Shown: positions 18,236 to 27,567 of the stretch, piece after piece | Numbering within the stretch: position 1 is the stretch's first letter | Layout: each line of letters begins with the position of its first letter | Assembly (NCBI GenBank): GCA_024698705.1 | Contig: JAILQX010000047.1 | Span: 248,001 to 312,000 of the forward strand | DNA length: 64,000 nucleotides | Reading direction: 5' to 3' | From: Lachnospiraceae bacterium | GTDB lineage: Bacteria; Bacillota; Clostridia; Lachnospirales; Lachnospiraceae | Notes under the pieces: model-generated | What the model saw: only the letters and a program-made list of their open reading frames with translations | What the model was told of the DNA's origin: nothing | Databases searched by the model: none | Program-made: the position numbers and the translations under genes

Positions 18236-19203
18236 AAACTGAATATTACGACCATTCGGTTAACATAAATCCACTTGGTATGCCCGAAAATGTTAAAGAG
18301 GCCGTAAAAGCTGCGGCAGAAGATTGTGAGGCTTATCCCGAATACGATTCGCATACCCTGAGGCAGACAATAGCCGAAAAGGAAGGCGTGCAGTCTGACA
18401 ACATAGTATGCGGAAACGGCGTATCCGAGCTGATCATGGCGGTCGTAAATGCGATCGGACCGGGAAATGCAGCCATATTAAAGCCCACGTTCAGCGGATA
18501 CAAACGTGCATTGAAAACGGTTGGGGCGCGGATAAGCGAGTATAATGACATTCATGAGATGACGGAAAAGGTTACCGATAAGGTTGACATAATATTTATA
18601 TGTAACCCCAATAACCCGACCGGAGAATACATCCCGAAAGAAGATATCCGGAAACTGCTGAAAAAGGTGCCTGCAGGAGCAATGGTCGTGACAGATGAAT
18701 CATTTCTGGATTTCACGGACAGAGCTTCCACAGTTGATATGATTGTAAGTTATGTAAACTTGATAGTACTTAAAGCATTTACCAAGTTTCATTCGATGGC
18801 AGGCGTAAGACTGGGGTATATGTGTGCAGATAAGCAGGTATGCGAAAGGGTCAGGTCTCATCTGCCTGAGTGGAATGTTTCGCTCATAGCGCAGAAGGCA
18901 GGGATCGCCGCATTGCGGGATGTTGACAGAAAGCGGAAAACAAACGAAACAGTGAGTGCGGAACGAGCGTTTCTGACAGAAGAGCTTAAAAAGAGAGGTC
19001 TGTGGGTCAGTGATTCCGAGACGAATTTTGTGCTGGTCAGATATGAAAAAGGCGGTCTGGCCGAAGCATTTGCAGAGCGTGGGATATCGGTGAGAGACTG
19101 CTCGGATTTCTCGGGACTTGACAAAAGATTCATAAGGGTCAGTGTCGGAATGCATGAGGATAACGAGAGACTTATAGGAGTATTGGATAACATAATAAGT
19201 TAA
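18205..19203 (+). CDS. cobD: L-threonine-O-3-phosphate decarboxylase (aminotransferase fold)
   Basis: PLP enzyme making (R)-1-amino-2-propanol phosphate for the nucleotide loop. HGGFLK, SVNINPLGMPENV, NPNNPTGEY, and KAFTKFHSMAGVRLGY (PLP lysine in TKF) identify the CobD/HisC family. A GTG at 18205 sits 5 bases after GGAGG, whereas the ATG at 18193 overlaps that site, so GTG is preferred (332 residues). It overlaps cbiB. Four strong motif copies and one with a mismatch lie within or at the end of this gene, the densest cluster in the window. Confidence 0.92.
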   Translation: MDGYIHGGFLKTEYYDHSVNINPLGMPENVKEAVKAAAEDCEAYPEYDSHTLRQTIAEKEGVQSDNIVCGNGVSELIMAVVNAIGPGNAAILKPTFSGYKRALKTVGARISEYNDIHEMTEKVTDKVDIIFICNPNNPTGEYIPKEDIRKLLKKVPAGAMVVTDESFLDFTDRASTVDMIVSYVNLIVLKAFTKFHSMAGVRLGYMCADKQVCERVRSHLPEWNVSLIAQKAGIAALRDVDRKRKTNETVSAERAFLTEELKKRGLWVSDSETNFVLVRYEKGGLAEAFAERGISVRDCSDFSGLDKRFIRVSVGMHEDNERLIGVLDNIIS

Positions 19204-19238
19204 CATAAATGCGTTTGTTCATCAGGAGAGGACAGAAA

Positions 19239-20756
19239 ATGGCAAAAGTCATCATGGTCCAGGGAACCATGTCGGGAGTCGGAAAAAGCATAATCTGTGC
19301 GGGTCTGTGCAGAATATTTGCACAGGACGGATACAAAACGGCACCTTTCAAGAGCCAGAACATGGCTCTTAATTCGTATGTGACGAGTGAGGGACTTGAG
19401 ATCGGAAGAGCTCAGGCGGTCCAGGCATTTGCCGCAGGAGCGGAACCTTCGGCTGACATGAATCCGATATTGTTAAAGCCTGTCACGAATATGGGATCAC
19501 AGGTCATAGTCGACGGCGAAGTCGTCGGAAATATGAAGGCCAAGGAATACTATGCAATGAAGCATACACTGATACCCAATATCATGAATGCGTATGAGAG
19601 ACTTGCCGGAAAAAACGACATCATCGTAATCGAGGGAGCGGGAAGCAGTGCGGAACTCAATTTGAAGGAAGGCGACTTTGTCAATATGGGGCTTGCCAAA
19701 ATGGTGGATGCACCGGTGCTCCTTGTGGGAGATATAGACAGGGGAGGAGTATTTGCCCAGCTGTACGGAACGGTAAAACTGTCGGAACCCGATGAACGGG
19801 AGAGGATAAAAGCACTCATTGTCAACAGGTTCAGAGGTGATATCTCACTCTTTGAGGACGGTGTAAGGCAGATAGAAGAGCTTTGCGCCAAACCGGTTGC
19901 GGGAGTCGTTCCGATGATGGATATCAGCCTGGATGATGAAGACAGTATTTCCGAAAGACTTGCAAGAAAGAAGAGGGGAAACGGCGCCGACGTTGCAATC
20001 ATAAGAACGGGAAAGATCTCCAATTTTACGGATATGACCGGTCTCGAACTTCAGGACGGACTCAGCGTCAGATACGTCGGAAGAGCTGACGAACTCGGTG
20101 ATCCCGACATGATCATCCTTCCCGGGACCAAGAATACGATCGAGGACCTTCTCGAACTTAGAGATAACGGACTTGAAGACGTGATCATAAGATGCGCCAA
20201 AGCCGGAACACAGATCGCGGGCATTTGCGGCGGTTATCAGATGCTCGGCGAAGAGATTAAGGATGAAGAGGGTGTTGAAAACGGAACACCCACTGTTATA
20301 AAGGGCATGGGCTTAGTGCCCGTGCGCACGGTATTTGCAGGCAATAAGGTCAGAACAAGGATCAAAGGCCGGATCTGCGCCTCATCAGGGATCATGGATT
20401 CAATGCAGGGAACAGAGGTGACGGGATACGAGATCCATATGGGACGGACAGAGATCATCGGTGGCAGTGAGGGTGAAGCATTTGCACTTCTGGAAGACGG
20501 AAGAGAGGACGGATGTATCCTCGGAAATGTATTCGGAACATATCTGCACGGAATATTTGACAGCGACGGCTTCAGGACGAAACTGACCCAAAATCTTCTG
20601 GCAGCAAAAGGAATGAATACTGATGTGGCGGAATATAACTATAACGGATTCATGGAGGAGCAGTTTGACAGGCTGGCCGACGGTCTGAGAAACAGCCTGG
20701 ATATGAAATTGATATACGACATTCTGGACGGAGAACATAACGGATATGACATTTGA
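19239..20756 (+). CDS. cbiP: Cobyric acid synthase
   Basis: CbiP (CobQ) amidates the b, d, e and g side chains. The 505-residue protein has a P-loop start (VQGTMSGVGKSIICAGL), KSQNMALNSYVT, DIDRGGVFA, and the glutamine amidotransferase part with the nucleophile Cys in IAGICGGYQMLG and the late HGIFDS. The ATG at 19239 has GGAGAGG upstream; an in-frame ATG at 19209 is not preceded by a ribosome site. The 3' end overlaps cbiC by 11 bases. Confidence 0.96.
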   Translation: MAKVIMVQGTMSGVGKSIICAGLCRIFAQDGYKTAPFKSQNMALNSYVTSEGLEIGRAQAVQAFAAGAEPSADMNPILLKPVTNMGSQVIVDGEVVGNMKAKEYYAMKHTLIPNIMNAYERLAGKNDIIVIEGAGSSAELNLKEGDFVNMGLAKMVDAPVLLVGDIDRGGVFAQLYGTVKLSEPDERERIKALIVNRFRGDISLFEDGVRQIEELCAKPVAGVVPMMDISLDDEDSISERLARKKRGNGADVAIIRTGKISNFTDMTGLELQDGLSVRYVGRADELGDPDMIILPGTKNTIEDLLELRDNGLEDVIIRCAKAGTQIAGICGGYQMLGEEIKDEEGVENGTPTVIKGMGLVPVRTVFAGNKVRTRIKGRICASSGIMDSMQGTEVTGYEIHMGRTEIIGGSEGEAFALLEDGREDGCILGNVFGTYLHGIFDSDGFRTKLTQNLLAAKGMNTDVAEYNYNGFMEEQFDRLADGLRNSLDMKLIYDILDGEHNGYDI

Positions 20757-21369
20757 AGATTTAAGACCGGAAGATATCGAAAAAAAAAGCATGCAGATAA
20801 TTGAAAGTGAGCTGAAAGCACCCTTGGATCCGATCCTTGCACCTATCATAAAGCGTGTCATACATACAACCGCGGATTTTGATTATGCCGATAATCTGTA
20901 TTTTTCCGCAAATGCTTACGAAACCGCAATGGATGTATTCAAAAGCGGAGTGACGATAGTTACGGATACCAATATGGCGCTGGCAGGCATTAATAAGCCT
21001 GCTCTGGCGAAACTCGGAGGTCAGGCGTTCTGTTACATGGCTGATGAGGATGTTGCGAAAGAGGCAGCAAAAAGAGGCGTTACCCGTGCCACCGTTTCGA
21101 TGGAAAGAGCGGCTAAGCTCGAGGGCAATGTGATCCTGGCAGTGGGAAATGCACCGACGGCCCTGATCAAAGCGGATGAACTGATGAAAAAAGGAGAGTT
21201 CCGTCCGAAGCTGATCATCGGAGTCCCCGTCGGATTTGTCAATGTCGTCGCCGCAAAGGAGCTGATCATCGAATCCGGATGCGAGTGCATAATAGCAAGG
21301 GGACGAAAGGGCGGAAGCAATGTCGCAGCTGCCATAATAAATGCCCTGATGTACATACTGACTCGTTGA
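20746..21369 (+). CDS. cbiC: Cobalt-precorrin-8 methylmutase
   Basis: CbiC moves the C11 methyl group to C12, giving cobyrinate. The 207 residues contain PEDIEKKSMQIIESEL, the catalytic His region RVIHTTADFDYA, TDTNMALAGI and a C-terminal GVPVGFVNVVAAKE block, all diagnostic. It begins within the end of cbiP. Confidence 0.95.
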   Translation: MTFEDLRPEDIEKKSMQIIESELKAPLDPILAPIIKRVIHTTADFDYADNLYFSANAYETAMDVFKSGVTIVTDTNMALAGINKPALAKLGGQAFCYMADEDVAKEAAKRGVTRATVSMERAAKLEGNVILAVGNAPTALIKADELMKKGEFRPKLIIGVPVGFVNVVAAKELIIESGCECIIARGRKGGSNVAAAIINALMYILTR

Positions 21370-21414
21370 GTAAAACGGCGGATCTTATATGATCTTTCGT
21401 GCTGGAGAAAACAC

Positions 21415-22518
21415 ATGGATAGTAAGGAAAGACTGCAAAATATAATAGACAGCATCAGGCCTGTAGATAAAGAAGCGATCGAACAATGCAAAAAAAGGTG
21501 GGATAAGGTTGCAAAGCCGCTGGGGGGGCTTGGCGAATTTGAGGACTACATCAGTCGTATAGCGGCGATCAATAGTGATCAAGCGGTTAACATAACACAT
21601 AGCAATATAAATAAGAATGAGGTTGACATAACTAAGAAAGCCGTTGCCGTATTTGCGTCGGATAACGGTGTTGTAAAACGCGGTGTCTCACAATGTGATT
21701 CTTCTGTTACGGCAAATATTGTAAGATCGCTCATAGCCGGAACATCAAGCGTATGCGTTATGGCAAAAGCTGCCAAAGCTGATGTATTCGTGACCGATGT
21801 TGGGGTCGCCGAAGATATAGAAGGCGTCAGTATGGAAAAAATGATCCGGTCCACCGATGACATTTGCGAAGGCCCGGCAATGACGGAAGAAACCACTATT
21901 GCGGCAATCCTTACCGGTGTTGATAAAGTTAAAGAACTTAAAGAAAAAGGATACAGACTGATAGCAACGGGTGAGGCCGGGATAGGCAATACGACAACAA
22001 CTGCCGCAATGGCAGCCGTTTTGCTTGGAAAGAATGCGGGGGAACTTACGGGAAGAGGTGCCGGCCTCGACGATGAAGGATACAGGAAAAAAATCGAGGC
22101 AATAGAACTTGCGATAAGGGTAAACAAGCCGGATAACGATGATCCGACAGATATAATCAGGTGCGTCGGCGGTACAGACATAGCCGCGATGACCGGAGTA
22201 TTTCTGGGAGCGGCGGCATACAGGATACCGGTCATAATGGACGGTGCGATCTGTGCGGTTGCAGCTTTATGTGCATGCAGATCGAATCCACTCGTCAGGG
22301 AGTTCATCATCCCGTCGCATATGAGCGGTGAACCGGTCATGAAGTACATTTGCAAAGAACTGGATATCCATCCGGTCATAGATGCGGGACTTCATCTTGG
22401 AGAAGGGACAGGAGCGGTCCTTATGATGTCATTGCTAGACACCGCTGTGGCGGTACTGAATGAGGCAGCAGTATTTGAAGAAATAAACGTGGAACAATAC
22501 AGACAATTCCGGCAATGA
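21415..22518 (+). CDS. cobT: Nicotinate-nucleotide--dimethylbenzimidazole phosphoribosyltransferase
   Basis: CobT activates the lower-ligand base as alpha-ribazole phosphate. The 367 residues include LGEFEDYISRIAAI, the substrate loop ASDNGVVKRGVSQ, GEAGIGNTTTTAA, and LGEGTGAVL near the end, which carries the catalytic Glu of the family. A segment of about 12-14 residues between AAIN and TKKAV (bases about 21580-21632) looks longer than in usual CobT and carries two direct motif copies. No lower-ligand synthesis gene (bzaA-type) is visible. Confidence 0.94.
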   Translation: MDSKERLQNIIDSIRPVDKEAIEQCKKRWDKVAKPLGGLGEFEDYISRIAAINSDQAVNITHSNINKNEVDITKKAVAVFASDNGVVKRGVSQCDSSVTANIVRSLIAGTSSVCVMAKAAKADVFVTDVGVAEDIEGVSMEKMIRSTDDICEGPAMTEETTIAAILTGVDKVKELKEKGYRLIATGEAGIGNTTTTAAMAAVLLGKNAGELTGRGAGLDDEGYRKKIEAIELAIRVNKPDNDDPTDIIRCVGGTDIAAMTGVFLGAAAYRIPVIMDGAICAVAALCACRSNPLVREFIIPSHMSGEPVMKYICKELDIHPVIDAGLHLGEGTGAVLMMSLLDTAVAVLNEAAVFEEINVEQYRQFRQ

Positions 22519-22561
22519 ATCGGTAACGCCGGACAGAACATAAATATACAAAAGGAAAAGC

Positions 22562-23086
22562 ATGAACATATTTATCTATGGACCGAACGGAAGCGGGAAA
22601 AGCCGTTTTGCGGAAGAACTGGTAAGTAAATACGTTTCGTATGACAGATACTATATAGCAACACTCAAACCATATGACGAAGAAGGATTTGAAAAGGTAA
22701 GAAAGCATGTTGAGATGCGAAAGGATCTGAATATGACGACTCTGGAGGATCCTTATCTGGCAGACAGCATAGCACACATAAAAGAAGGCAGAAAGGCCGC
22801 ATGCGTTCTACTGGAGGATCTGTCGAACCTGACGGCCAATGTGTTTTTTGAAACACCCGATACGGAAAGGATACTGCCAAGGATACATGAATTACAGCAG
22901 ATAAGCGAAACAACTATCATAGTGAGCATAGGAGGGCTGGATCCCGAACAATATGACGGGGAAACGAAGGAATACATAAGGTTGCTGAACAGGTTAAACT
23001 CAAAACTTGCAGCCGAATGTGATGAGGTGTATGAATTTACGGCTGACGGACAATACAAGACAAAGTCAAGCACAAGGTTTACATAA
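22562..23086 (+). CDS. cobU: Adenosylcobinamide kinase / guanylyltransferase
   Basis: CobU phosphorylates adenosylcobinamide and transfers GMP to it. The 174-residue protein has the P-loop YGPNGSGKSRFAEEL and the FEKVRKHVEMR region that includes the guanylylated His of the family. It is somewhat diverged (LLEDLSNL for LVDCLTLWL), as in many Lachnospiraceae. AAAGG precedes the ATG. A motif copy (23076-23087) includes its stop codon. Confidence 0.86.
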   Translation: MNIFIYGPNGSGKSRFAEELVSKYVSYDRYYIATLKPYDEEGFEKVRKHVEMRKDLNMTTLEDPYLADSIAHIKEGRKAACVLLEDLSNLTANVFFETPDTERILPRIHELQQISETTIIVSIGGLDPEQYDGETKEYIRLLNRLNSKLAAECDEVYEFTADGQYKTKSSTRFT

Positions 23087-23099
23087 TACGGAGAATGAG

Positions 23100-23843
23100 A
23101 TGAACTATATCTACGGACTTATAATGGCATGGGGGATGTTTACGGCAATACCGTACCCATTTGCCGGCAAATGGAAAGAAGAAGCTAGGGATCATATGCT
23201 GGTCATGTTTCCGGTGATCGGACTTGTGACAGGCGGCATGTGGATCGCGATCGCATTCCTTACGGAGAGCGTTCCGGGGACTGTAAGAGCGGTCATAATG
23301 GCCGCGATCCCGTGGCTGCTTACAGGCTTCATACATCTTGACGGATACATGGATGTATGCGATGCGATCCTTTCCCGAAGAGATCTGGAAACAAAACAGA
23401 AGATACTCAAAGATTCCAGATGCGGTGCCATGGCAGTGATCAGCAGCATACTTCTTATCGCGATGCAGATCGCGGTATGCGTTTCATTGGATGAATATCC
23501 GCTTACACTTATCGTCATGCCTGTGGCTGTCAGAGCGGCGGCTTCGATATGCGTACTTAATTTAAAACCCATGAACAGCAGCGAATACGAAGGAGTTAAA
23601 CCGCAAAAGATACACAATATCATACTTTCCGGCGCACTCACAGCAACAGTTGTATTACCGCCGATCATCATGGCAGTATCGGATGGATATGTAAACACAG
23701 CCTGTTTTGCGCCGATCGTTGCTGCATTTGTTTATACCGTCTTTGCCTTACTCGCAAAGAAAAGTCTTGGTGGAATGAGCGGAGATATATCGGGATTTGC
23801 GCTTGTTCTCGGCGAACTTGCCGGACTGGTTATGATGCTGTGA
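23100..23843 (+). CDS. cobS: Adenosylcobinamide-GDP ribazoletransferase (cobalamin synthase)
   Basis: CobS joins adenosylcobinamide-GDP and alpha-ribazole (phosphate) in the membrane. The 247-residue polytopic protein begins NYIYGLIMAWGMFTAIPYP; GFIHLDGYMDVCDAILSRRD is the conserved acidic Mg2+ motif, and KDSRCGAMAVIS follows. ATG at 23100 has GGAG upstream; a longer in-frame start at 23007 would lie inside cobU. Confidence 0.94.
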   Translation: MNYIYGLIMAWGMFTAIPYPFAGKWKEEARDHMLVMFPVIGLVTGGMWIAIAFLTESVPGTVRAVIMAAIPWLLTGFIHLDGYMDVCDAILSRRDLETKQKILKDSRCGAMAVISSILLIAMQIAVCVSLDEYPLTLIVMPVAVRAAASICVLNLKPMNSSEYEGVKPQKIHNIILSGALTATVVLPPIIMAVSDGYVNTACFAPIVAAFVYTVFALLAKKSLGGMSGDISGFALVLGELAGLVMML

Positions 23844-23871
23844 AGAGCCGGAAGATACAGGATATGATGTT

Positions 23872-24429
23872 ATGAAGATCAGGATGATAAGACACGGGAT
23901 GACAACCGACAATGAAATGCACAGGTACAGCGGAGCAAGCGACTCTGAGATTTCCAAACACGGAGCAGTTGACATAACATCACGCGCTGCTACAGGATAT
24001 TACGGCTCATACAACGGTGAAAAAGTATATATCAGCTCAAAGGTCAGAGCGTTGGAAACTCTCAAAATAATATTCCCGGAAGCAGATTATACAGTCGATG
24101 CCAGACTTGATGAGATGAACTTCGGAGTATTTGAAGGAAAGACCTATGAGGAATTAAAGTCGGATAAGGCATATCAGACATGGATAAGCGGTGATAACTT
24201 AAGCAATATCTGCCCCGGCGGAGAAAGCTTTGTTCAGCTCAGAGAGCGGGTACTTGAGGCATGGAAGAAAATAACGGATCGCGGTGAAGATGCCATATTG
24301 ATCACACACAACGGACCGATCGTTGCGATAAGAGAAATAATCGAACCGGATCCGGCTCTGACATTCTATGACCGTTCGATAAAAAACGGCGAGATGGTAG
24401 TGGCAGACTTGTCTGAAAATCATCATTAG
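23872..24429 (+). CDS. cobC: Histidine phosphatase family protein, probable alpha-ribazole phosphatase
   Basis: A 185-residue phosphoglycerate-mutase-fold enzyme. The catalytic RHG is at residues 7-9 (MIRHGMT) and the second His in ILITHNGPI; FGVFEGKTYEEL is the third common motif. CobC removes phosphate from alpha-ribazole phosphate or adenosylcobalamin phosphate. Its place as the last gene of the B12 run supports that role rather than general sugar-phosphate metabolism. No clear terminator follows. Confidence 0.85.
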   Translation: MKIRMIRHGMTTDNEMHRYSGASDSEISKHGAVDITSRAATGYYGSYNGEKVYISSKVRALETLKIIFPEADYTVDARLDEMNFGVFEGKTYEELKSDKAYQTWISGDNLSNICPGGESFVQLRERVLEAWKKITDRGEDAILITHNGPIVAIREIIEPDPALTFYDRSIKNGEMVVADLSENHH

Positions 24430-24470
24430 TGTAAAATAATAGGGTATATTCGATAACAGAGGAAATGGGT

Positions 24471-26267
24471 ATGCATATATACGGTAATAGTGTTTATTCG
24501 GGACCGGATGATGAAGAGAGCATTAAAAAGATCAATCGCGATATCATGCGGTTTCTGGCCGAAAAATATTTATTTCTTTTATTTCACAATGTAAAGGATG
24601 ATATCCTTTCGATCCGCTTTGCGAATTCATACACTCCGGAAGAATCGGTAAGAACACTGAATAAGATCGGTGATTATTCTGGAGGCTTCGATGAGATGGC
24701 AAAAAAGTATGCACATCCGGAGGACAGACAGAGAATATGTGAAGCGCTTAAACCGGAGAATTATATCGAAGCGCTGAAGGATAAAAAAGAGTATTCGATC
24801 TATTACAGATGGAAAAAAGGAGAGGACTACAGATACAACAAGATCACATTTTCCAAATTAGAAAAAGAGGAAGAAGAGCCGAATACCATAATCATTGTCG
24901 GAATCGATGTTGATGAAGACGTGCGTATGCGCAATGAGCAGGAGGAGAAGGACAGGATCTACAGATCGGGAATTTATGCTCTTTGCAGGGAGTATGCGTC
25001 GGTATATTATGTAAACCTTAAAACGGGTAAGGTCACGCCTTACAACATGAGTAGCAGGATCGAGGGCATGTTCGGAGATCATTTTTATTTTCTTGATTAC
25101 GACAGTGCCATTGAAGAATATATAAGCAAGGCTGTCATACCCGATGAGAGAGACAAGATGCGTGTCATCCTGTCCAGGGATTACGTAGGTGCCATCTTAA
25201 AGAGACAGGAATATTTTACAAAGGTATATCTTAACAATGAGAATAAATACTGCGAGATGAAATGCGTCAAGATCGAGTACAAGGACGGCATCATGGAAGT
25301 GGTCATGGGCTTCGCGGTCAAGGATGATGAGATCCGCAGGGAACAGACCAGAAAAAAGCAGCGTGAATTCCAGATGTCACTTCTTGACGGTCTGAGCAGG
25401 GAATACCGTATCGTATGGCTTTTGCGCCGCGATTACAATATGCAGTTATACAGGACGAGTGATGACGAACCTTCCAAGGAAGTGGTTGAACTCGGTTATG
25501 CGGTCGGCATGAATTACGCCAACGGATTCATGGAATACGTGAACAGGTATATCCATGAAGATGACAGAGACAGGATCATAAAGGAGACCAATCCGGATAT
25601 CCTGATGTCGAAGATACCGAACAGAGGACTATTTACGGTCACCTACAGGAGGCTGAAAAAAGACGGAGGCTTCATATATGTTCAGGTCTGCTTTGCAAAA
25701 GCGGAAGGACTGAACGGTGAGACCAATATAGTACTTGCGGCAAGGAATGTTGACGATCTTGTAAGGGAACAGCTCAGACAGAAGGAATTGTATGACAATG
25801 CAGTCAGGGAAAGAGACATAGACGGACTGACGGGATTGCTCAACAGACTGTGCTATGAAAGAAGACTCGATGATTACACGAAGGAACTGTATGATAACCT
25901 GAACTGTATCTATATTGATATCGACGGTCTTCACGAATACAACAATACCTATGGTCATGATGCGGGAGATGAGATGATCAGATGCACCGCATCCGCTATC
26001 CTTGAGCAGTGGGGCAATAAGAACAGCTACAGGATAGGTGGTGATGAATTTGTCATATTTGTATATGATACTGACATCACGGATCTGTATGACAATATAG
26101 AATTTTACAGGAAAAAGGTCACATCACAGGGCTATTCTCTGTCTATAGGATATTCGAGGACAGAGACCGACAGAGCGGTTGATATCCATGATCTGATAAA
26201 GTCAGCCGAAGAGAGGATGTACGACGAAAAAAGAAGACACAATGCGACCAGAGAAAGGCGCAGCTGA
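24471..26267 (+). CDS. PAS-type sensor diguanylate cyclase
   Basis: A protein of about 598 residues with no membrane segments. Residues ~1-440 contain three PAS-like repeats (for example YSIYYRWKKGEDYRYNKITF and FTVTYRRLKKDGGFIYVQV). The C-terminal GGDEF domain has DGLTGLLNR, IDIDGLHEYNNTYGHDAGDE and an intact active site RIGGDEF (GGDEF at 523-527), so c-di-GMP synthesis is likely. The ATG at 24471 is 8 bases from GAGG and is preferred to the ATG at 24465. It follows cobC without a clear terminator. Confidence 0.88.
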   Translation: MHIYGNSVYSGPDDEESIKKINRDIMRFLAEKYLFLLFHNVKDDILSIRFANSYTPEESVRTLNKIGDYSGGFDEMAKKYAHPEDRQRICEALKPENYIEALKDKKEYSIYYRWKKGEDYRYNKITFSKLEKEEEEPNTIIIVGIDVDEDVRMRNEQEEKDRIYRSGIYALCREYASVYYVNLKTGKVTPYNMSSRIEGMFGDHFYFLDYDSAIEEYISKAVIPDERDKMRVILSRDYVGAILKRQEYFTKVYLNNENKYCEMKCVKIEYKDGIMEVVMGFAVKDDEIRREQTRKKQREFQMSLLDGLSREYRIVWLLRRDYNMQLYRTSDDEPSKEVVELGYAVGMNYANGFMEYVNRYIHEDDRDRIIKETNPDILMSKIPNRGLFTVTYRRLKKDGGFIYVQVCFAKAEGLNGETNIVLAARNVDDLVREQLRQKELYDNAVRERDIDGLTGLLNRLCYERRLDDYTKELYDNLNCIYIDIDGLHEYNNTYGHDAGDEMIRCTASAILEQWGNKNSYRIGGDEFVIFVYDTDITDLYDNIEFYRKKVTSQGYSLSIGYSRTETDRAVDIHDLIKSAEERMYDEKRRHNATRERRS

Positions 26268-26287
26268 TATCCACGGAGGACGGTAGA

Positions 26288-27544
26288 TTGAGATCATATG
26301 TAGAAGAGACAGGATTTTTCGGCAGTATCACGGCAGAAGAACTCGTAAGTAAATACGGCACGCCATTGTATGTATACAATGAGAATATCATCAGAGAGAG
26401 GATGAGAGAGGTTGCAAGGGTCATCACAAAATATCCCTACAGGGCCAATTATTCGATGAAGGCCAACAGTAACCTGACGATACTTAAGATAGCACACGAA
26501 GAAGGCCTTAATGCCGATGCAATGAGCGAAGGGGAAATGAGACTGCTCTTAAAGGCCGGATTTGAAAATGACAGGATATTCTTTGTACCCAACAACGTAT
26601 CGGATGAAGAACTTCAATTTGCGATAGATCATGATATAATGGTCAGCCTTGACAGTCTTGACCAGCTCGAACTGTTCGGAAAACTTAACAGGGGTGGAAA
26701 ATGCTCCGTACGTATCAATCCGGGAGTAGGTGCGGGACATCATGAGAAGGTTGTGACTGCAGGAAAGAAGACCAAGTTCGGTATAGCTGAAGAAGATGTT
26801 GATAAGATATTTGAGGTTGCGGCAAAGTATGATCTGACCATTGCGGAGATCAATCAGCATGTAGGTTCGCAGTATCTTGATCCGGAACCGTTCTTACAGG
26901 CCGTTGAGAATTTCTTACGGATAGCGGACAAGTTTAAGGATCTCGAATATATAGATTTCGGCGGAGGGTACGGTATCCCGTATCATAAGTTGGATGATGA
27001 AGCAAGATTTGATATGGATTCATTTACTGGAAGGTTCACGGCATTGCTTGATGATTATGTTGCAAGGCTTAACGGTCCCATACCGCTGTTTAAGAGTGAG
27101 CCGGGGCGTTATTGCGTGGCGGAAGGCGGAGTTATACTCGGCAGGGTCCATGCGACAAAGCAGAATGCCGGACATAAGTATGCGGGAACGGATATAGGCA
27201 TGAATGTCCTTGCGAGACCGACATTGTATGATTCATATCACGAGATAGAGATATTGAGAAACGGTAAGGCAGTTGCAAGGGATAACATGGAAGAGATAAA
27301 TGTATCCGGAAATATCTGTGAAAGCGGTGATCTGCTCGCAAAGGACAGACTCCTTCCGCATATCGAGACCGGAGATATAGCATGCGTACTGGATGCGGGA
27401 GCATACGGATATTCCATGAGTTCATCCTACAACACAAGACCGAGAGCTGCGGAAGTTATGATCTGCAAGGACGGAAATGACAGATTAATACGCCGCAGGG
27501 AGACATATGAAGACCTGTTCTCACTCTTTCCGGATGAAACGTAA
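26288..27544 (+). CDS. lysA: Diaminopimelate decarboxylase
   Basis: PLP enzyme converting meso-diaminopimelate to lysine. The 418 residues show YSMKANSN with the PLP lysine, QHVGSQYLDPEPF, FGGGYGIPY, EPGRYCVAEGG and the C-terminal GAYGYSMSSSYN. It starts with TTG at 26288, 7 bases after a strong GGAGGA; no ATG fits nearby. The diguanylate cyclase ends 20 bases upstream. Confidence 0.95.
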   Translation: MRSYVEETGFFGSITAEELVSKYGTPLYVYNENIIRERMREVARVITKYPYRANYSMKANSNLTILKIAHEEGLNADAMSEGEMRLLLKAGFENDRIFFVPNNVSDEELQFAIDHDIMVSLDSLDQLELFGKLNRGGKCSVRINPGVGAGHHEKVVTAGKKTKFGIAEEDVDKIFEVAAKYDLTIAEINQHVGSQYLDPEPFLQAVENFLRIADKFKDLEYIDFGGGYGIPYHKLDDEARFDMDSFTGRFTALLDDYVARLNGPIPLFKSEPGRYCVAEGGVILGRVHATKQNAGHKYAGTDIGMNVLARPTLYDSYHEIEILRNGKAVARDNMEEINVSGNICESGDLLAKDRLLPHIETGDIACVLDAGAYGYSMSSSYNTRPRAAEVMICKDGNDRLIRRRETYEDLFSLFPDET

Positions 27545-27567
27545 ATACACAGAGCACGGAAGCGATA

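Noticed and set aside
15842-18593. GGTTGACATAAT copies as promoters
   Set aside because: The word includes TTGACA and could be taken for a -35 box, but copies occur inside genes in both orientations, often with T or A instead of G, and lack a consistent -10 at 17 bases.
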